Assembly (NCBI GenBank): GCA_022968985.1
Contig: JALJPK010000008.1
Coordinates: forward strand, 31,250 to 67,946
DNA length: 36,697 nt
Direction of reading: 5' to 3'
Source: Pseudomonadales bacterium
GTDB lineage: Bacteria; Pseudomonadota; Gammaproteobacteria; Pseudomonadales; Natronospirillaceae
The position numbers were made by a program, and so were the translations under genes. Position 1 is the first letter of the stretch; each line of letters opens with the position of its first letter. A model generated the notes under the pieces. The model did not search any database. It was given only the letters and a program-made list of their open reading frames with translations, and was not told the DNA's origin. This document shows, piece after piece, positions 16,889 through 25,614 of this stretch.

Positions 16889-18004
16889 ATGAAAGTTTTT
16901 ATCAAAACGTTTATTGCTGTGTTTGTGTTATTAATTGCTCAGAATGTTTTTGCTGTTAAACAGGTTGATATTTTTACTCAATCTATATTGGTTGAAAAAA
17001 ATGCCAATGCCACTCGAATTAGTTCTGTGCGTAAACAAGCTATGTTGCAGGTTTTGCAATCGGCTAGTCTAATTCAAAATATTGATAAAATAGCGCTTAT
17101 TAGGGTGGGGTTGTTAAAACATAAACAATATATCGCATCCGAAAAGGTTAATCGTTCTGATGAAGTTTTTATTTCAGTAATTGGTCAAGAAATACCAATG
17201 ATAGAATTAGAAATTCAATTTGATTCTAAAAAAATTAATCAATTATTGTTACAAGCAAAAGTATCTACATTGGATGCAAAAAGACCAGAAACAATTATGA
17301 TAGTTATGGTGCAACATAAAGACGGTTCCACCAATATATTATCTCGCAAAGATTTGTATGTTGAAGCCGGGCTTGATGTTCCTTTTTATGAATCGATTAC
17401 TCAGCAATTCGAAAAAGAGGCCAATACATTACAATTGCCTATTGTTTGGCCAATGATGGATTCTCAGGATTTATACTTTTTTGATCAAAGTGATTTTTGG
17501 CAGGTTGATAAAAACAGTATTATAAACTTTGCTAAACGTTATTCGGTACAGGTTATTTTAATTGCTAGAATAAAAGAGCATGACGATGGTCGTTTTATTG
17601 GTGAGTGGAATGTGTTGGATTTAGGGCAACCTAAAGTGCAATATTATGATTCATTAACTGAATTTACGGGTGCAGGATTAAAACAATTAGCTCAAAGTGT
17701 GATGCAGCAATATGGAATTAATCCTAACGATAAAAAAGATGAACGGGTATTAATTAGAATGAATCAAATTAAATCCATTACTGAATTTCATCAAAATGAA
17801 GTGTTTTTTAATCGAATTTCTGGTGTTGAATCTGTGAATGCATTAAACGTGAATGGTTTTGAAGTGACCTATCTATTACAGTTAGGTGTAAGTCAAAAAC
17901 AGTTTTTATCAAGTTTGAAATTAAATGATAATATCGAATTTTTAATTGAAGATGAGTTACGTCGCCCACTAATGATTGATGTCATTATTAATGATTTTGA
18001 ATAA
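16889..18004 (+). CDS. DUF2066 family exported protein
   Basis: A 371-aa protein with an N-terminal signal peptide (hydrophobic 8-18, likely cleavage after NVFA at residue 22). An N-terminal region with VRKQAMLQVL resembles the conserved block of DUF2066 proteins, which sit next to purM in many gammaproteobacteria. The location should be periplasmic or membrane-associated. The function is unknown to me. It is divergent from purM and 13 nt upstream of the permease gene, so probably the first gene of a DUF2066-permease-hda operon. Confidence 0.7.
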   Translation: MKVFIKTFIAVFVLLIAQNVFAVKQVDIFTQSILVEKNANATRISSVRKQAMLQVLQSASLIQNIDKIALIRVGLLKHKQYIASEKVNRSDEVFISVIGQEIPMIELEIQFDSKKINQLLLQAKVSTLDAKRPETIMIVMVQHKDGSTNILSRKDLYVEAGLDVPFYESITQQFEKEANTLQLPIVWPMMDSQDLYFFDQSDFWQVDKNSIINFAKRYSVQVILIARIKEHDDGRFIGEWNVLDLGQPKVQYYDSLTEFTGAGLKQLAQSVMQQYGINPNDKKDERVLIRMNQIKSITEFHQNEVFFNRISGVESVNALNVNGFEVTYLLQLGVSQKQFLSSLKLNDNIEFLIEDELRRPLMIDVIINDFE

Positions 18005-18017
18005 AAAGGAAAAAATA

Positions 18018-19211
18018 ATGGAAATAACAGATTCTAAAAAGTGGTTTTATATTATAACAGCCATTTTCATTTTGGTTTTTTTCTATATGTTATCACCAAT
18101 TTTAACCCCGTTTTTAACCGCTATGCTTTTGGCTTATATAGGTGATCCGGTTGTTGATAAGTTAGAAAAAAAGTTTAGTCGGGCAGTTTCAGTCACAATT
18201 ACATTTTCTGTATTAACATCTGTTTTTTTAATTGTCGGATTAATATGTGTGCCAATTTTATTTAGGCAGATAGATGAATTGATTTCTACGATACCTGAAT
18301 TATTGGCTTGGGCTCAAAATGTATTATTACCCTGGATAAGTGATAAAACCGGTGTTGAAACAACTCAATTGTCGTTAACTCAAATAGGTAAAGATTTGGA
18401 TTTGGGTAAAACATCCAGTGTGTTAGCAAAAGTGATTGCTTCGTTAGGTTCTTCTACATTACAAATTATTGGAGTGATCGGTAATTTATTTTTGATACCA
18501 GTTGTTACCTTTTATTTACTGCGTGATTGGGATATTTTAGTGGCTAAAATTGGTCGTTTAATCCCTCGTCAGTATTTGCCGACTACTACTTCAATTACAA
18601 TTGAATGTCATGAAACCCTGGGAGCCTTTCTTAAGGGGCAGCTTGTTGTGATGTGTGTTTTGGGTTCAATTTATAGTGTAGGTCTGATGGTAGTAGGTGT
18701 TAAATTTGGTTTGATTATTGGTATTATTGCAGGGCTAGCTTCCATTGTGCCTTATATGGGTTTAATGGTGGGGTTAGGGATTGCAATGATCAGTGCATTT
18801 TTTCAGTTTGATTCTTATTTGCCATTAGTTTGGGTGTTGGCCATATTTATGGTTGGTCAGGTACTTGAGGGTACTGTGTTAACCCCTATGTTAGTAGGGG
18901 ATAAAATTGGATTACATCCTGTTGCGGTTATTTTTGCAGTATTGGCAGGAGGGCAGTTATTTGGATTTGTTGGTATTTTATTAGCGTTACCGATTGCGGC
19001 AATTGTGATGGTGGTGTTACGTAGAATTCATACCGATTATAAAAATAGTGAATTTTACGATCAATCCAAACCAAATGAAGTTAGTGATCATTCTGAAGAG
19101 GGTGAGTTTGCTGATCAATCTATAGAGAAGGTTCAACCTGAAAAAGGTGAGGTTGCTGATCAATCTATAGATAAGGCTAAACCTGAAAAAGGTGATTTAG
19201 ATCATGTCTAA
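18018..19211 (+). CDS. AI-2E/PerM family membrane permease
   Basis: A 397-aa polytopic inner-membrane protein of the AI-2 exporter-like (PerM/TqsA) family: hydrophobic pairs at both ends, a soluble middle segment, and the GLASIVPYMGLMVG and PMLVGDKIGLHPVAVIF signatures. I use ATG 18018 since AAGGA precedes it at good distance; the in-frame ATG 17976 would sit inside the preceding gene. Substrates of PerM-type members are mostly unproven, so autoinducer export should not be assumed. The charged cytoplasmic C-terminus contains a 15-residue tandem repeat. The end overlaps hda by 8 nt, an arrangement also seen in Pseudomonas. Confidence 0.87.
   Translation: MEITDSKKWFYIITAIFILVFFYMLSPILTPFLTAMLLAYIGDPVVDKLEKKFSRAVSVTITFSVLTSVFLIVGLICVPILFRQIDELISTIPELLAWAQNVLLPWISDKTGVETTQLSLTQIGKDLDLGKTSSVLAKVIASLGSSTLQIIGVIGNLFLIPVVTFYLLRDWDILVAKIGRLIPRQYLPTTTSITIECHETLGAFLKGQLVVMCVLGSIYSVGLMVVGVKFGLIIGIIAGLASIVPYMGLMVGLGIAMISAFFQFDSYLPLVWVLAIFMVGQVLEGTVLTPMLVGDKIGLHPVAVIFAVLAGGQLFGFVGILLALPIAAIVMVVLRRIHTDYKNSEFYDQSKPNEVSDHSEEGEFADQSIEKVQPEKGEVADQSIDKAKPEKGDLDHV
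19104..19193 (+). repeat. Two 45-bp tandem repeats in the permease C-terminus
   Basis: Two adjacent in-frame 45-bp units (19104-19148, 19149-19193) differ at 4 positions and encode two copies of E-x-ADQSI-x-K-x-x-PEKG. An older, degenerate unit may precede them (FYDQSKPNEVSDHSEEG). The unit keeps the frame, so the tail length may vary between strains. Confidence 0.85.
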
Positions 19212-19950
19212 ACAATTATCGTTGGTGGATCAAATTCCTTTGGGAGTGCAAATTGAAGAGCACTCCACTTTGGATACTTTTTATATTGGATCTAACGAGC
19301 AAACGTACTGTTCTTTACGTCCTTTTCTTATGGATGACTCGCAGTTTTTTTTGTGTTTGTGGGGGAATCCTTTAAGTGGTGTGACCCATTTGTTACAAGC
19401 TATCACGCATATGGGTATTCAGTCAGGTAGGCGCTGTATTTATTTGCCACTTAAAACCGTTCAAGATTTGTCGTGTAGTGTATTGGATGAGTTGGATCAA
19501 TTTGATGTGGTATGTTTGGACGATCTTGAAGACGTATTAGAAAAAGAGGACTGGCAAGAAAGTTTGTTTAATTTGTTTAATCGATTTAAGGGTTTAAATA
19601 AACGATTGGCAATTGGTTTAAAACAACACCCGGCTCAACTTGAAATTTCGTTAAAGGATTTGCGTTCACGTTTAAACTGGGGGCTTAGTTTACAGGTGCA
19701 CGCTTTAAATGAAGGTGACTTAAAACAAGCTCTAAAAGAAAAAGCACAGCGTCAAGGTTTGTTGTTAACTGATGAATTAGCTAACTATATTGTGTCTAGA
19801 GCGCCACGCGATATAAAATCAGTATTAAATATTTTTGAAAAGCTAGATCAAACATCATTGGTTGAGCAGAAAAAACTGACTGTATTATTTGCTAAAAAAA
19901 TAATGGGCTGGAAATTCAGTGTCTTGATTGTGTTTGCTGCACTTCAATAA
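19204..19950 (+). CDS. hda: Hda, regulator of DnaA inactivation, with altered C-terminus
   Basis: Hda is a DnaA-like AAA+ protein that, bound to the sliding clamp, stimulates hydrolysis of DnaA-ATP after initiation. The N-terminal clamp-binding motif is QLSLV (4-8), followed by a degenerate P-loop LWGNPLSGVTHLL, the VVCLDDLE Walker B region, and the LRSRLNWGL sensor/arginine-finger region. Family proteins normally end shortly after LTxPFxKxIL; here the equivalent LTVLFAKKIMGW is followed by about 12 extra residues. This tail falls in sequence that takes part in a local duplication (separate entry), so the original stop may have been lost. Confidence 0.9.
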   Translation: MSKQLSLVDQIPLGVQIEEHSTLDTFYIGSNEQTYCSLRPFLMDDSQFFLCLWGNPLSGVTHLLQAITHMGIQSGRRCIYLPLKTVQDLSCSVLDELDQFDVVCLDDLEDVLEKEDWQESLFNLFNRFKGLNKRLAIGLKQHPAQLEISLKDLRSRLNWGLSLQVHALNEGDLKQALKEKAQRQGLLLTDELANYIVSRAPRDIKSVLNIFEKLDQTSLVEQKKLTVLFAKKIMGWKFSVLIVFAALQ

Positions 19951-20041
19951 CAGGTTTATCTGCTTGTCCTATTAGCTCAGACGAATTAGCTAACTATATT
20001 GTTTCTAGAGCACCACGCGATATAAAATCAGTGTCTTGATT
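19771..20041 (+). repeat. Partial tandem duplication of the hda 3' segment
   Basis: 19980-20032 repeats hda positions 19771-19823 with 50 of 53 bases identical. The second copy then jumps to sequence matching 19916-19929 (14 identical bases, 20028-20041). It therefore lacks about 92 bp found in the first copy. The jump point is the shared pentamer TCAGT, as expected of a deletion between short direct repeats. Confidence 0.85.
19948..19990 (-). pseudogene. Remnant of the 3' end of the neighbouring unknown gene
   Basis: 19963-19990 matches the coding end of the convergent gene (20075-20102) at 24 of 28 bases. Read on the minus strand it gives ANSSELIGQADKPV against AKSSDQIEQAVKIV in the intact gene. 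It is thus a leftover copy of that gene's C-terminus, stranded between hda and the partial hda copy, and shows that the duplicated block spanned the convergent junction. Confidence 0.7.
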
Positions 20042-20048
20042 AAGGTTG

Positions 20049-20435
20049 TTAAACCTCAATCACAATTTTAACAGCTTGTTCTATTTGGTCAGACGATTTA
20101 GCCTTTATTGCATTTCTAATTTCATCAATTGCTGGGCTTTGACTGTCGTTTTTAAACTTATTAAGATTTTGAAAACCTTTTAATGTTAAAACACAATGAT
20201 TAAACCCGTTAAAACCTTCGCGCGAGCTAAAACGAATAAAACCTTCTCTTTCTAAAAAAAGTACAGTACCAAAACATGACATGTATCGTTTAGAGTGCAT
20301 GCCATATTCATCTACTTCATCTTCGCCGCATATTCCATCTAACCACAGTGTGTCTTCGCGTGGGAACCGTGCATGTAACTGCTTAAAAATTTGGCTTAAG
20401 TCGTGATAAAAATCACAAATATGGATATCAAACAT
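20049..20435 (-). CDS. Unknown small protein, possibly winged-helix
   Basis: I do not recognise the family. From ATG 20435 the product is 128 aa, starting MFDIHICDFYHDL, and overlaps the alaA end by 8 nt; an ATG at 20465 would overlap it by 38 nt and is less likely. The middle part (a helical stretch, then FLEREGFIRFSSREGFNGF and CVLTLKGFQNL) looks like the recognition helix and wing of a winged-helix protein, but there is no second line of evidence. The C-terminus is a charged helix. It is cotranscribed with alaA by position. A fragment of its 3' end is duplicated at 19948-19990. Confidence 0.7.
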   Translation of the reverse strand: MFDIHICDFYHDLSQIFKQLHARFPREDTLWLDGICGEDEVDEYGMHSKRYMSCFGTVLFLEREGFIRFSSREGFNGFNHCVLTLKGFQNLNKFKNDSQSPAIDEIRNAIKAKSSDQIEQAVKIVIEV

Positions 20436-21648
20436 CTTGTCTGTATTTCTCAAAGAAATGAGCAATACGAGACATGGTTTCGTTTAACTCTTCGGGTGAT
20501 TGTAAAAATACTAATCTAAAGTGATCAGCAGTTGGCCAGTTAAATCCTTTGCCGTGAATCAATAATACTTTTTCTTGTACTAATAAGTCCAAAACCATTT
20601 TTTCATCGTCTTGAATGTTGAATTTCTCACGGTCCATTTTGACAAACATATATAGAGCGCCTTTAGGTTTGACGCAGCTGATGCCTTCTATTTTGTTTAG
20701 TTTTTCCCAAGCTAAATCGCGTTGTACACATAAACGGCCTGTCGGAAGAACTAAATCGTCTATTGATTGATATCCACCTAGGGCTGTTTGAATTGCGTGT
20801 TGTGCGGGTACATTCGCGCAAAGTCGCATTGATGATAATATGTTTAGGCCTGCTATAAAATCGGTAGCGTGTTTTATAGGGCCGCTTAATACCATCCAGC
20901 CAGAGCGGTATCCAGCTAGACGATAGTTTTTAGATAATCCACCATAAGTGATAATAAATACATCGTCACAAAGGCTAGCTATCGGGGTGTGAGTTGCACC
21001 GTCATATATAATTTTGTCGTAAATTTCATCGGCTAAAATAAGTAAGTCGTATTCTCGTGCTAGTTCTATAATTTGTAAAAGAGTCTTGTCATCGTAAAGA
21101 GCACCGGTCGGGTTATTAGGGTTGATAATAACAATTGCACGAGTTTTATCGGTGATTTTTTTTCGCATATCATCGATATTTGGAAACCATTCATTTTCTT
21201 CATCACACAAGTAGTGAATCGCTTTGCCCCCCGCTAAATTAACCGAAGCAGTCCAAAGTGGATAATCAGGCATAGGGATAAGAATTTCATCATCGTTATT
21301 TAGAAGTGCCATGGTTGTTAAGCTGATTAATTCGCTTACTCCATTACCTAAATAAATATCATCTATATTGACCCCTGTCACATTTTTCTTTTGAAATTCT
21401 TGCATAACGGCTTTACGTGCGCTGTAAAGCCCTTTAGATTCACAATAACCTTCAGAGTTTTGCAGGTTTTTAATGACGTCGGTTACAATCTCATCCGGTG
21501 CGTTTAAGCCAAAATGAGCAGGAGAGCCCACATTTAACTTCATGATACGATGGCCTTCGTCTTCTAAACGTTTGGCGGCATCCAGCACAGGCCCACGAAT
21601 GTCATAACATACATTAGCTAACTTGTCGGACTTTTTAATTTCGTTCAT
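20428..21648 (-). CDS. alaA: Glutamate-pyruvate aminotransferase AlaA
   Basis: AlaA is a PLP-dependent class I aminotransferase that makes alanine from pyruvate and glutamate. The protein (406 aa) matches E. coli AlaA closely along its length: KLANVCYDIRGPVL at the start, EGYCESKGLYSARKA, and MRLCANVPAQHAIQTALGG. The PLP lysine is Lys240 in GGLSKNYRLAGYRSGW, and the cofactor-binding ADEIYDKIIYD is present. An AAGGTG stands ahead of the ATG. It is divergent from msrB. Confidence 0.95.
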   Translation of the reverse strand: MNEIKKSDKLANVCYDIRGPVLDAAKRLEDEGHRIMKLNVGSPAHFGLNAPDEIVTDVIKNLQNSEGYCESKGLYSARKAVMQEFQKKNVTGVNIDDIYLGNGVSELISLTTMALLNNDDEILIPMPDYPLWTASVNLAGGKAIHYLCDEENEWFPNIDDMRKKITDKTRAIVIINPNNPTGALYDDKTLLQIIELAREYDLLILADEIYDKIIYDGATHTPIASLCDDVFIITYGGLSKNYRLAGYRSGWMVLSGPIKHATDFIAGLNILSSMRLCANVPAQHAIQTALGGYQSIDDLVLPTGRLCVQRDLAWEKLNKIEGISCVKPKGALYMFVKMDREKFNIQDDEKMVLDLLVQEKVLLIHGKGFNWPTADHFRLVFLQSPEELNETMSRIAHFFEKYRQDV

Positions 21649-21732
21649 GGGTGCACCTTTGAGGCAAATGTTTTAAAAGAGATATATGATACCTGTTAAA
21701 CGAAAACTCGAAAATCAATTTTGGAGAAAATA

Positions 21733-22110
21733 ATGGATAAAGCGCAATTAAAATCAAAATTATCGAATATTGCATGGGATGTGACACAAAACAAAGCAAC
21801 TGAGCGCCCATTTACGGGTGAATATGTTGATCATACACAGTTAGGTCAGTTTCGTTGTGTCTGCTGTGATCAATTATTGTTTGAATCTAATACTAAATTT
21901 GATGCTGGATGTGGTTGGCCGAGTTTTAATCAATCGATTGATGGGGCAATTACAGAAATTAAAGATACGACTCTAGCAATGATACGAACTGAAGTAGTGT
22001 GTTCAAATTGTAATTCGCATTTGGGGCATGTTTTTAGTGATGGGCCGATACCAACTGGGCTGCGTTATTGTATTAATTCAGTCAGTATCGATTTTGACTC
22101 TAAAGCTTAA
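21733..22110 (+). CDS. msrB: Peptide methionine (R)-S-oxide reductase MsrB
   Basis: MsrB reduces the R epimer of methionine sulphoxide in proteins. The catalytic cysteine is Cys113 in [11 protein letters not shown]; four zinc cysteines are Cys42, Cys45, Cys90 and Cys93. GCGWPSF (59-65) and HLGHVF are family hallmarks. The start at ATG 21733 has GGAG at the correct distance and yields 125 aa. The stop lies in a TTAA shared with the stop of the convergent gene. Confidence 0.95.
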   Translation: MDKAQLKSKLSNIAWDVTQNKATERPFTGEYVDHTQLGQFRCVCCDQLLFESNTKFDAGCGWPSFNQSIDGAITEIKDTTLAMIRTEVVCSNCNSHLGHVFSDGPIPTGLRYCINSVSIDFDSKA

Positions 22111-22874
22111 TCGTAATCCTGTTTTTTCTGCCATTGCTCTCCATCATTCATCGCTTCAATGTTTTCAGACAGGCTGTTTGATGTAGCAGATTTGTTATTT
22201 TCAGCGTTAAATTCACGCCATTTAGTTTGAATTTCTTTTATAAAGTTTATTAATTCAATATTTTGTTGGCTGAATTTTTCTTTATGTTGGCTTTTACTGA
22301 TGGCGTCTATCGCTTTTTGGCTGTGGCTATGTGCCTCTTTGTATTTTTCTTTATCTAAATTGTGTTTTGCTGCATTAATATAAAAATCACAAGTAGCTTC
22401 GAGCATTTTAATTTCAGTTTGTTCAATTAAATGGGTTGCTAATGAACTGGTTATACGTTTAACGCTGTAACTATCTTGAATGTAGGAATGGATGGTTCTA
22501 AGGGCGTTGCGATATAAGTTAACTTTTTCGTGTTCAACGGTAGTGTCAGTTTGATTGTTGTTTTTAGTTTGTTGGCGTTGATTGATGACTAATTGTAAAT
22601 CACTTTGTAGGTATTCTTTTTGTTTTGGGTTGATTTCAATGCTTTGTTTGTAAGCTGTGATTAAGGATTGAAAAATAAAATCACGTAACTCTTGTGTCCA
22701 ATATTTAGGCGGTAATGTGCTGAGTGTGTTTTGTAATCTTTTGATTTGCTCGCTTAATTGAGCAAGTTTTGCTTGTCTTGCTAATTTAGTTCGATGCCTG
22801 CCTTGAGCAATTAACATTGCTATAAACATGCTAGAAAAAACAATAACGGTGATAATTGTAATTATACTTGTCAT
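22107..22874 (-). CDS. Unknown membrane-anchored helical protein
   Basis: A 255-aa protein not recognised by family. Residues 1-24 form one hydrophobic helix, then a charged, mostly helical cytoplasmic or periplasmic body rich in Gln, Lys and Glu. The segment [20 protein letters not shown] resembles a single TPR-like helix pair. The C-terminus is polar and probably disordered. It lies 53 nt after lapA, at the place where relatives often carry lapB, but its length, single helix and lack of a clear TPR array or rubredoxin cysteines argue against LapB. Its stop codon shares the TTAA palindrome with the msrB stop. Confidence 0.7.
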   Translation of the reverse strand: MTSIITIITVIVFSSMFIAMLIAQGRHRTKLARQAKLAQLSEQIKRLQNTLSTLPPKYWTQELRDFIFQSLITAYKQSIEINPKQKEYLQSDLQLVINQRQQTKNNNQTDTTVEHEKVNLYRNALRTIHSYIQDSYSVKRITSSLATHLIEQTEIKMLEATCDFYINAAKHNLDKEKYKEAHSHSQKAIDAISKSQHKEKFSQQNIELINFIKEIQTKWREFNAENNKSATSNSLSENIEAMNDGEQWQKKQDYD

Positions 22875-22927
22875 TTTAAAGGGTTATTATCTTAATTGAG
22901 GGTAATAACCTGAGTGTAGACGATAAA

Positions 22928-23173
22928 TTACTTTTTGCTAAGTTGGCGTTTTCTTCTTATGAATAACGGTAATAGTGCAACTAAGGTTAGGGTGATACCA
23001 CATACAAATGAGATAACTAACCAAGCAAATATAGGCAGAGGAAATGTTTTATAATCTAAAAAGGATAATTGAATTGAATGGGTGTTTTCGGCACTAAATC
23101 CAATAACGACACCTAATATAGTAAGAGAAATTAAAATCGACCAAAATTTTAAAAGTTTAAATAATTTTTTCAT
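22928..23173 (-). CDS. lapA: LapA (DUF1049) membrane protein
   Basis: LapA is a small inner-membrane protein which with LapB/FtsH takes part in control of LPS synthesis. From ATG 23173 the product is 81 aa: a basic start (MKKLFKLLKF), two hydrophobic helices separated by NTHSIQLSFLDYKTFPLP (the family's core), and a basic tail RRKRQ. The upstream in-frame ATG (23206) would overlap ihfB by 26 nt and add residues not typical of the family. It starts 7 nt after ihfB. No Shine-Dalgarno is visible, so translation may depend on ihfB. Confidence 0.85.
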   Translation of the reverse strand: MKKLFKLLKFWSILISLTILGVVIGFSAENTHSIQLSFLDYKTFPLPIFAWLVISFVCGITLTLVALLPLFIRRKRQLSKK

Positions 23174-23180
23174 GAATACG

Positions 23181-23471
23181 TTAGGGCTCGATACTGGCGT
23201 TAACACAATCTCTCAATTCTTTACCAGGTTTGAAATGAGGGACAAATTTGCCGTCAAGTATAACAGACTCGCCTGTTTTAGGGTTGCGTCCAGTGCGTGC
23301 ATTTCGATAATGCAGTGAAAAACTGCCAAATCCACGAATTTCAATTCGATCACCATCGGCTAATGTTTCGCTCATGGCATCTAACATAATCTTTATAGCA
23401 AACTCGATATCCTTTACTGATAACTGATCTTGCTTGTCAATTATACGTTCTATAAGTTCTGATTTTGTCAT
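23181..23471 (-). CDS. ihfB: Integration host factor beta subunit IhfB
   Basis: IHF-beta pairs with IHF-alpha to bend DNA sharply at specific sites; sigma-54 promoters such as that of pilA are frequent targets. ATG 23471 is preceded by AGAGGAA, giving 96 aa starting [10 protein letters not shown]; an earlier in-frame ATG (23495) has no such signal. [19 protein letters not shown] and [14 protein letters not shown] are diagnostic, with the intercalating proline in GRNPKTGE. It is placed after rpsA as is usual, but a terminator stands between them, so it likely has its own promoter between 23472 and 23650. Confidence 0.96.
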   Translation of the reverse strand: MTKSELIERIIDKQDQLSVKDIEFAIKIMLDAMSETLADGDRIEIRGFGSFSLHYRNARTGRNPKTGESVILDGKFVPHFKPGKELRDCVNASIEP

Positions 23472-23652
23472 TTGATTTCCTCTAACCTTATTCATGTCGT
23501 CATGAAAGTATGACGTTCTGAATTAAAATGCTATAGGTTGTTTTTTGTTCAGCTTGTCTCCTAGACTAAAACACAAACATTGCAAACGCAAGTCCTTATT
23601 TTTAAAGGTGTTTTTGGTGATTGGGTGTTTTCTTGGTGTAAATTGCAGGCAT

Positions 23653-23679
23653 AAAAAAGCCGAGACATTGTCTCGGCTT
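23653..23679 (-). terminator. Rho-independent terminator after rpsA
   Basis: A 10-bp G/C-containing stem (23657-23666 with 23670-23679, 3-nt loop) is followed on the minus strand by six T residues (complement of 23653-23658). It lies 25 nt after the rpsA stop. Confidence 0.9.
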
Positions 23680-23703
23680 AAATTAGACATTAATAAATAT
23701 TAT

Positions 23704-25380
23704 TTATTTATTGTCCATTTGTTGCTTGATTAGGTCACCAATTGTAGTTGGGCCTTCAGCTTCAGCTTGTTTTTCACGTAATTCTTTAACAGCAGTTTTC
23801 TCATCATCAGAGTCTTTAGACTTGATAGATAAACCAATTACACGATTTTTACGATCAACATTGATGATCTTAGCTTCAACTTCGTCGCCTTCTTTCAATA
23901 CGTTACGAGCGTCTTCAACTTTATCTTGGCTGATTTCAGAAGCTTTTAATACAGCTTCAACTTCGTCAGCTAAAATAATGATTGCAGCTTTAGCATCTAC
24001 TTCTTTAACGATACCTTTAACAATTGCGCCTTTGTCGTTTTCAGAAGCGAATTCTGCAAACGGATCAGAGTCTAATTGCTTGATACCTAAAGAAATACGT
24101 TCACGTTCAGAATCGATAGACAAGATAGTAGTTTCTAACTCATCACCTTTCTTATAACGACGAACTGCTTCTTCACCAGATTCGTTCCAGCTGATATCAG
24201 ACAAGTGAACTAAACCGTCGATGCCGCCTTCTAGACCGATGAAGATACCGAAGTCAGTGATCGATTTGATCTTACCTGAAACTTTATCATTCTTCTCATA
24301 CTTACCAGAGAAATCTTCCCATGGGTTAGTTTGAGTTTGCTTGATACCTAAAGAGATACGACGACGTTCTTCGTCAATATCAAGTACCATTACTTTAATT
24401 TCATCGCCAACTTGAACAACTTTAGAAGGGTGGATGTTTTTGTTAGTCCAATCCATTTCTGAAACGTGAACTAAACCTTCAACACCAGTTTCTAATTCTG
24501 CAAAACAACCGTAGTCAGTTAAGTTAGTTACTTTAGCAATAACGTGCTTATCTTCTGGGTAACGAGCTTTGATGTCGATCCAAGGATCTTCGCCTAATTG
24601 CTTAAGACCTAATGATACACGATTACGCTCGCGATCAAACTTAAGAACTTTAACGTCTATTTCATCGCCAACTGCAACGATTTCGCTTGGATGTTTAATA
24701 CGTTTCCAAGCCATATCAGTAATGTGTAATAAACCATCAACACCACCAAGATCAACAAAAGCGCCGTAGTCAGTAAGGTTTTTAACGATACCTTTAACTT
24801 CTTGGCCTTCTTGTAAGTTAGATAACAATTCGTCACGTTCAACGGAGTTAGCTTGCTCAAGAACAGCACGACGAGATACAACAACGTTATTACGTTTTTG
24901 ATCAAGTTTGATAACTTTAAATTCTAATTCTTTACCTTCCAAATGAGTAGTTTCACGTACTGGACGTACATCTACTAATGAACCAGGTAAGAAAGCACGG
25001 ATAGCGTTAACTTCAACAGTGAAACCGCCTTTAACTTTTCCGTTAATCACACCCATGATGACTTCTTCATCATTGAAAACACGCTCAAGTTCTAACCAAG
25101 ATTCAGCACGTTTTGCTTTTTCACGGGATAGTTTGGTAGCACCAAAGCCATCTTCAACAGCTTCAAGGGAAACTTTAACTTCATCACCAATAGCAACTTC
25201 AAGTTCGCCTTTGTCGTTCAAAAATTGCGAACGAGGTACGATACCTTCAGATTTTAGACCTGCATGGATAGTTACCCAATCGTTATCGATATCGACAACT
25301 ACGCCGGTTACGATTGATCCTTGTTGCATGTCTGTGGTTAATAAACTTTCTGCAAATAATTCAGCAAAATTTTCGCTCAT
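23704..25380 (-). CDS. rpsA: 30S ribosomal protein S1
   Basis: S1 binds mRNA and brings it to the 30S subunit. The product from ATG 25380 is 558 aa (E. coli 557) and contains six S1 domains; the last four show the repeated pattern [23 protein letters not shown]. The longer frame upstream (25440) is excluded because [13 protein letters not shown] is the family N-terminus. The start lacks a good Shine-Dalgarno, as is typical for rpsA, whose translation depends on leader folds and is repressed by S1 itself. cmk, the usual upstream neighbour, is absent; sfsA lies there instead. Confidence 0.98.
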   Translation of the reverse strand: MSENFAELFAESLLTTDMQQGSIVTGVVVDIDNDWVTIHAGLKSEGIVPRSQFLNDKGELEVAIGDEVKVSLEAVEDGFGATKLSREKAKRAESWLELERVFNDEEVIMGVINGKVKGGFTVEVNAIRAFLPGSLVDVRPVRETTHLEGKELEFKVIKLDQKRNNVVVSRRAVLEQANSVERDELLSNLQEGQEVKGIVKNLTDYGAFVDLGGVDGLLHITDMAWKRIKHPSEIVAVGDEIDVKVLKFDRERNRVSLGLKQLGEDPWIDIKARYPEDKHVIAKVTNLTDYGCFAELETGVEGLVHVSEMDWTNKNIHPSKVVQVGDEIKVMVLDIDEERRRISLGIKQTQTNPWEDFSGKYEKNDKVSGKIKSITDFGIFIGLEGGIDGLVHLSDISWNESGEEAVRRYKKGDELETTILSIDSERERISLGIKQLDSDPFAEFASENDKGAIVKGIVKEVDAKAAIIILADEVEAVLKASEISQDKVEDARNVLKEGDEVEAKIINVDRKNRVIGLSIKSKDSDDEKTAVKELREKQAEAEGPTTIGDLIKQQMDNK

Positions 25381-25409
25381 TATTTTAATACCTAATAATG
25401 TGATTAACG

Positions 25410-25474
25410 GCTCAACGGTGTGAGCACTGCCGTATCCCAATCCATACGGGTCAACCTGAGTTAAGCAACTTAAC
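25410..25474 (-). promoter_or_regulatory. Structured rpsA leader: three hairpins
   Basis: In the mRNA sense three perfect stems follow each other: 25474-25460 (6 bp, 3-nt loop), 25449-25430 (6 bp, loop GGATTGGG) and 25425-25410 (5 bp, 6-nt loop). They end about 30 nt before the start codon and are separated by A/T-rich stretches. In E. coli a multi-hairpin leader replaces the Shine-Dalgarno of rpsA and mediates autoregulation by S1. The GGA in the loop of the middle hairpin fits that model. Confidence 0.6.
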
Positions 25475-25513
25475 CGACGACTGGGCGTTTAAGAGGTTAA
25501 ATTGCAATAAAAT

Positions 25514-25543
25514 AGAATACCTAAATTTAGTCTATAACTTCAA
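25514..25543 (-). promoter_or_regulatory. Sigma-70 promoter candidate for rpsA
   Basis: TTGAAG (25543-25538) and TATTCT (25519-25514) are separated by 18 bp on the minus strand. This would give a leader of about 125 nt that contains the three hairpins. The element lies between the sfsA stop (25615) and the leader. Confidence 0.4.
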
Positions 25544-25614
25544 AAAAGCGAAGTAATAGCCAAAAATTGGAGCGCGCATTTTACAGTATGTGTGCTTAGA
25601 TGCAAGAGTTAGCG

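Noticed and set aside
22107-22110. Possible gene fusion between msrB and the convergent unknown gene
   Set aside because: It is only a shared TTAA carrying both stop codons on opposite strands.
23545-23733. 62-codon plus-strand frame between ihfB and rpsA
   Set aside because: Runs through the rpsA terminator hairpin and into rpsA; no support.
23711-25423. Several long plus-strand open frames opposite rpsA (up to 148 codons)
   Set aside because: They are antisense to a strongly conserved gene and reflect its codon pattern; no ribosome site or recognisable domain.
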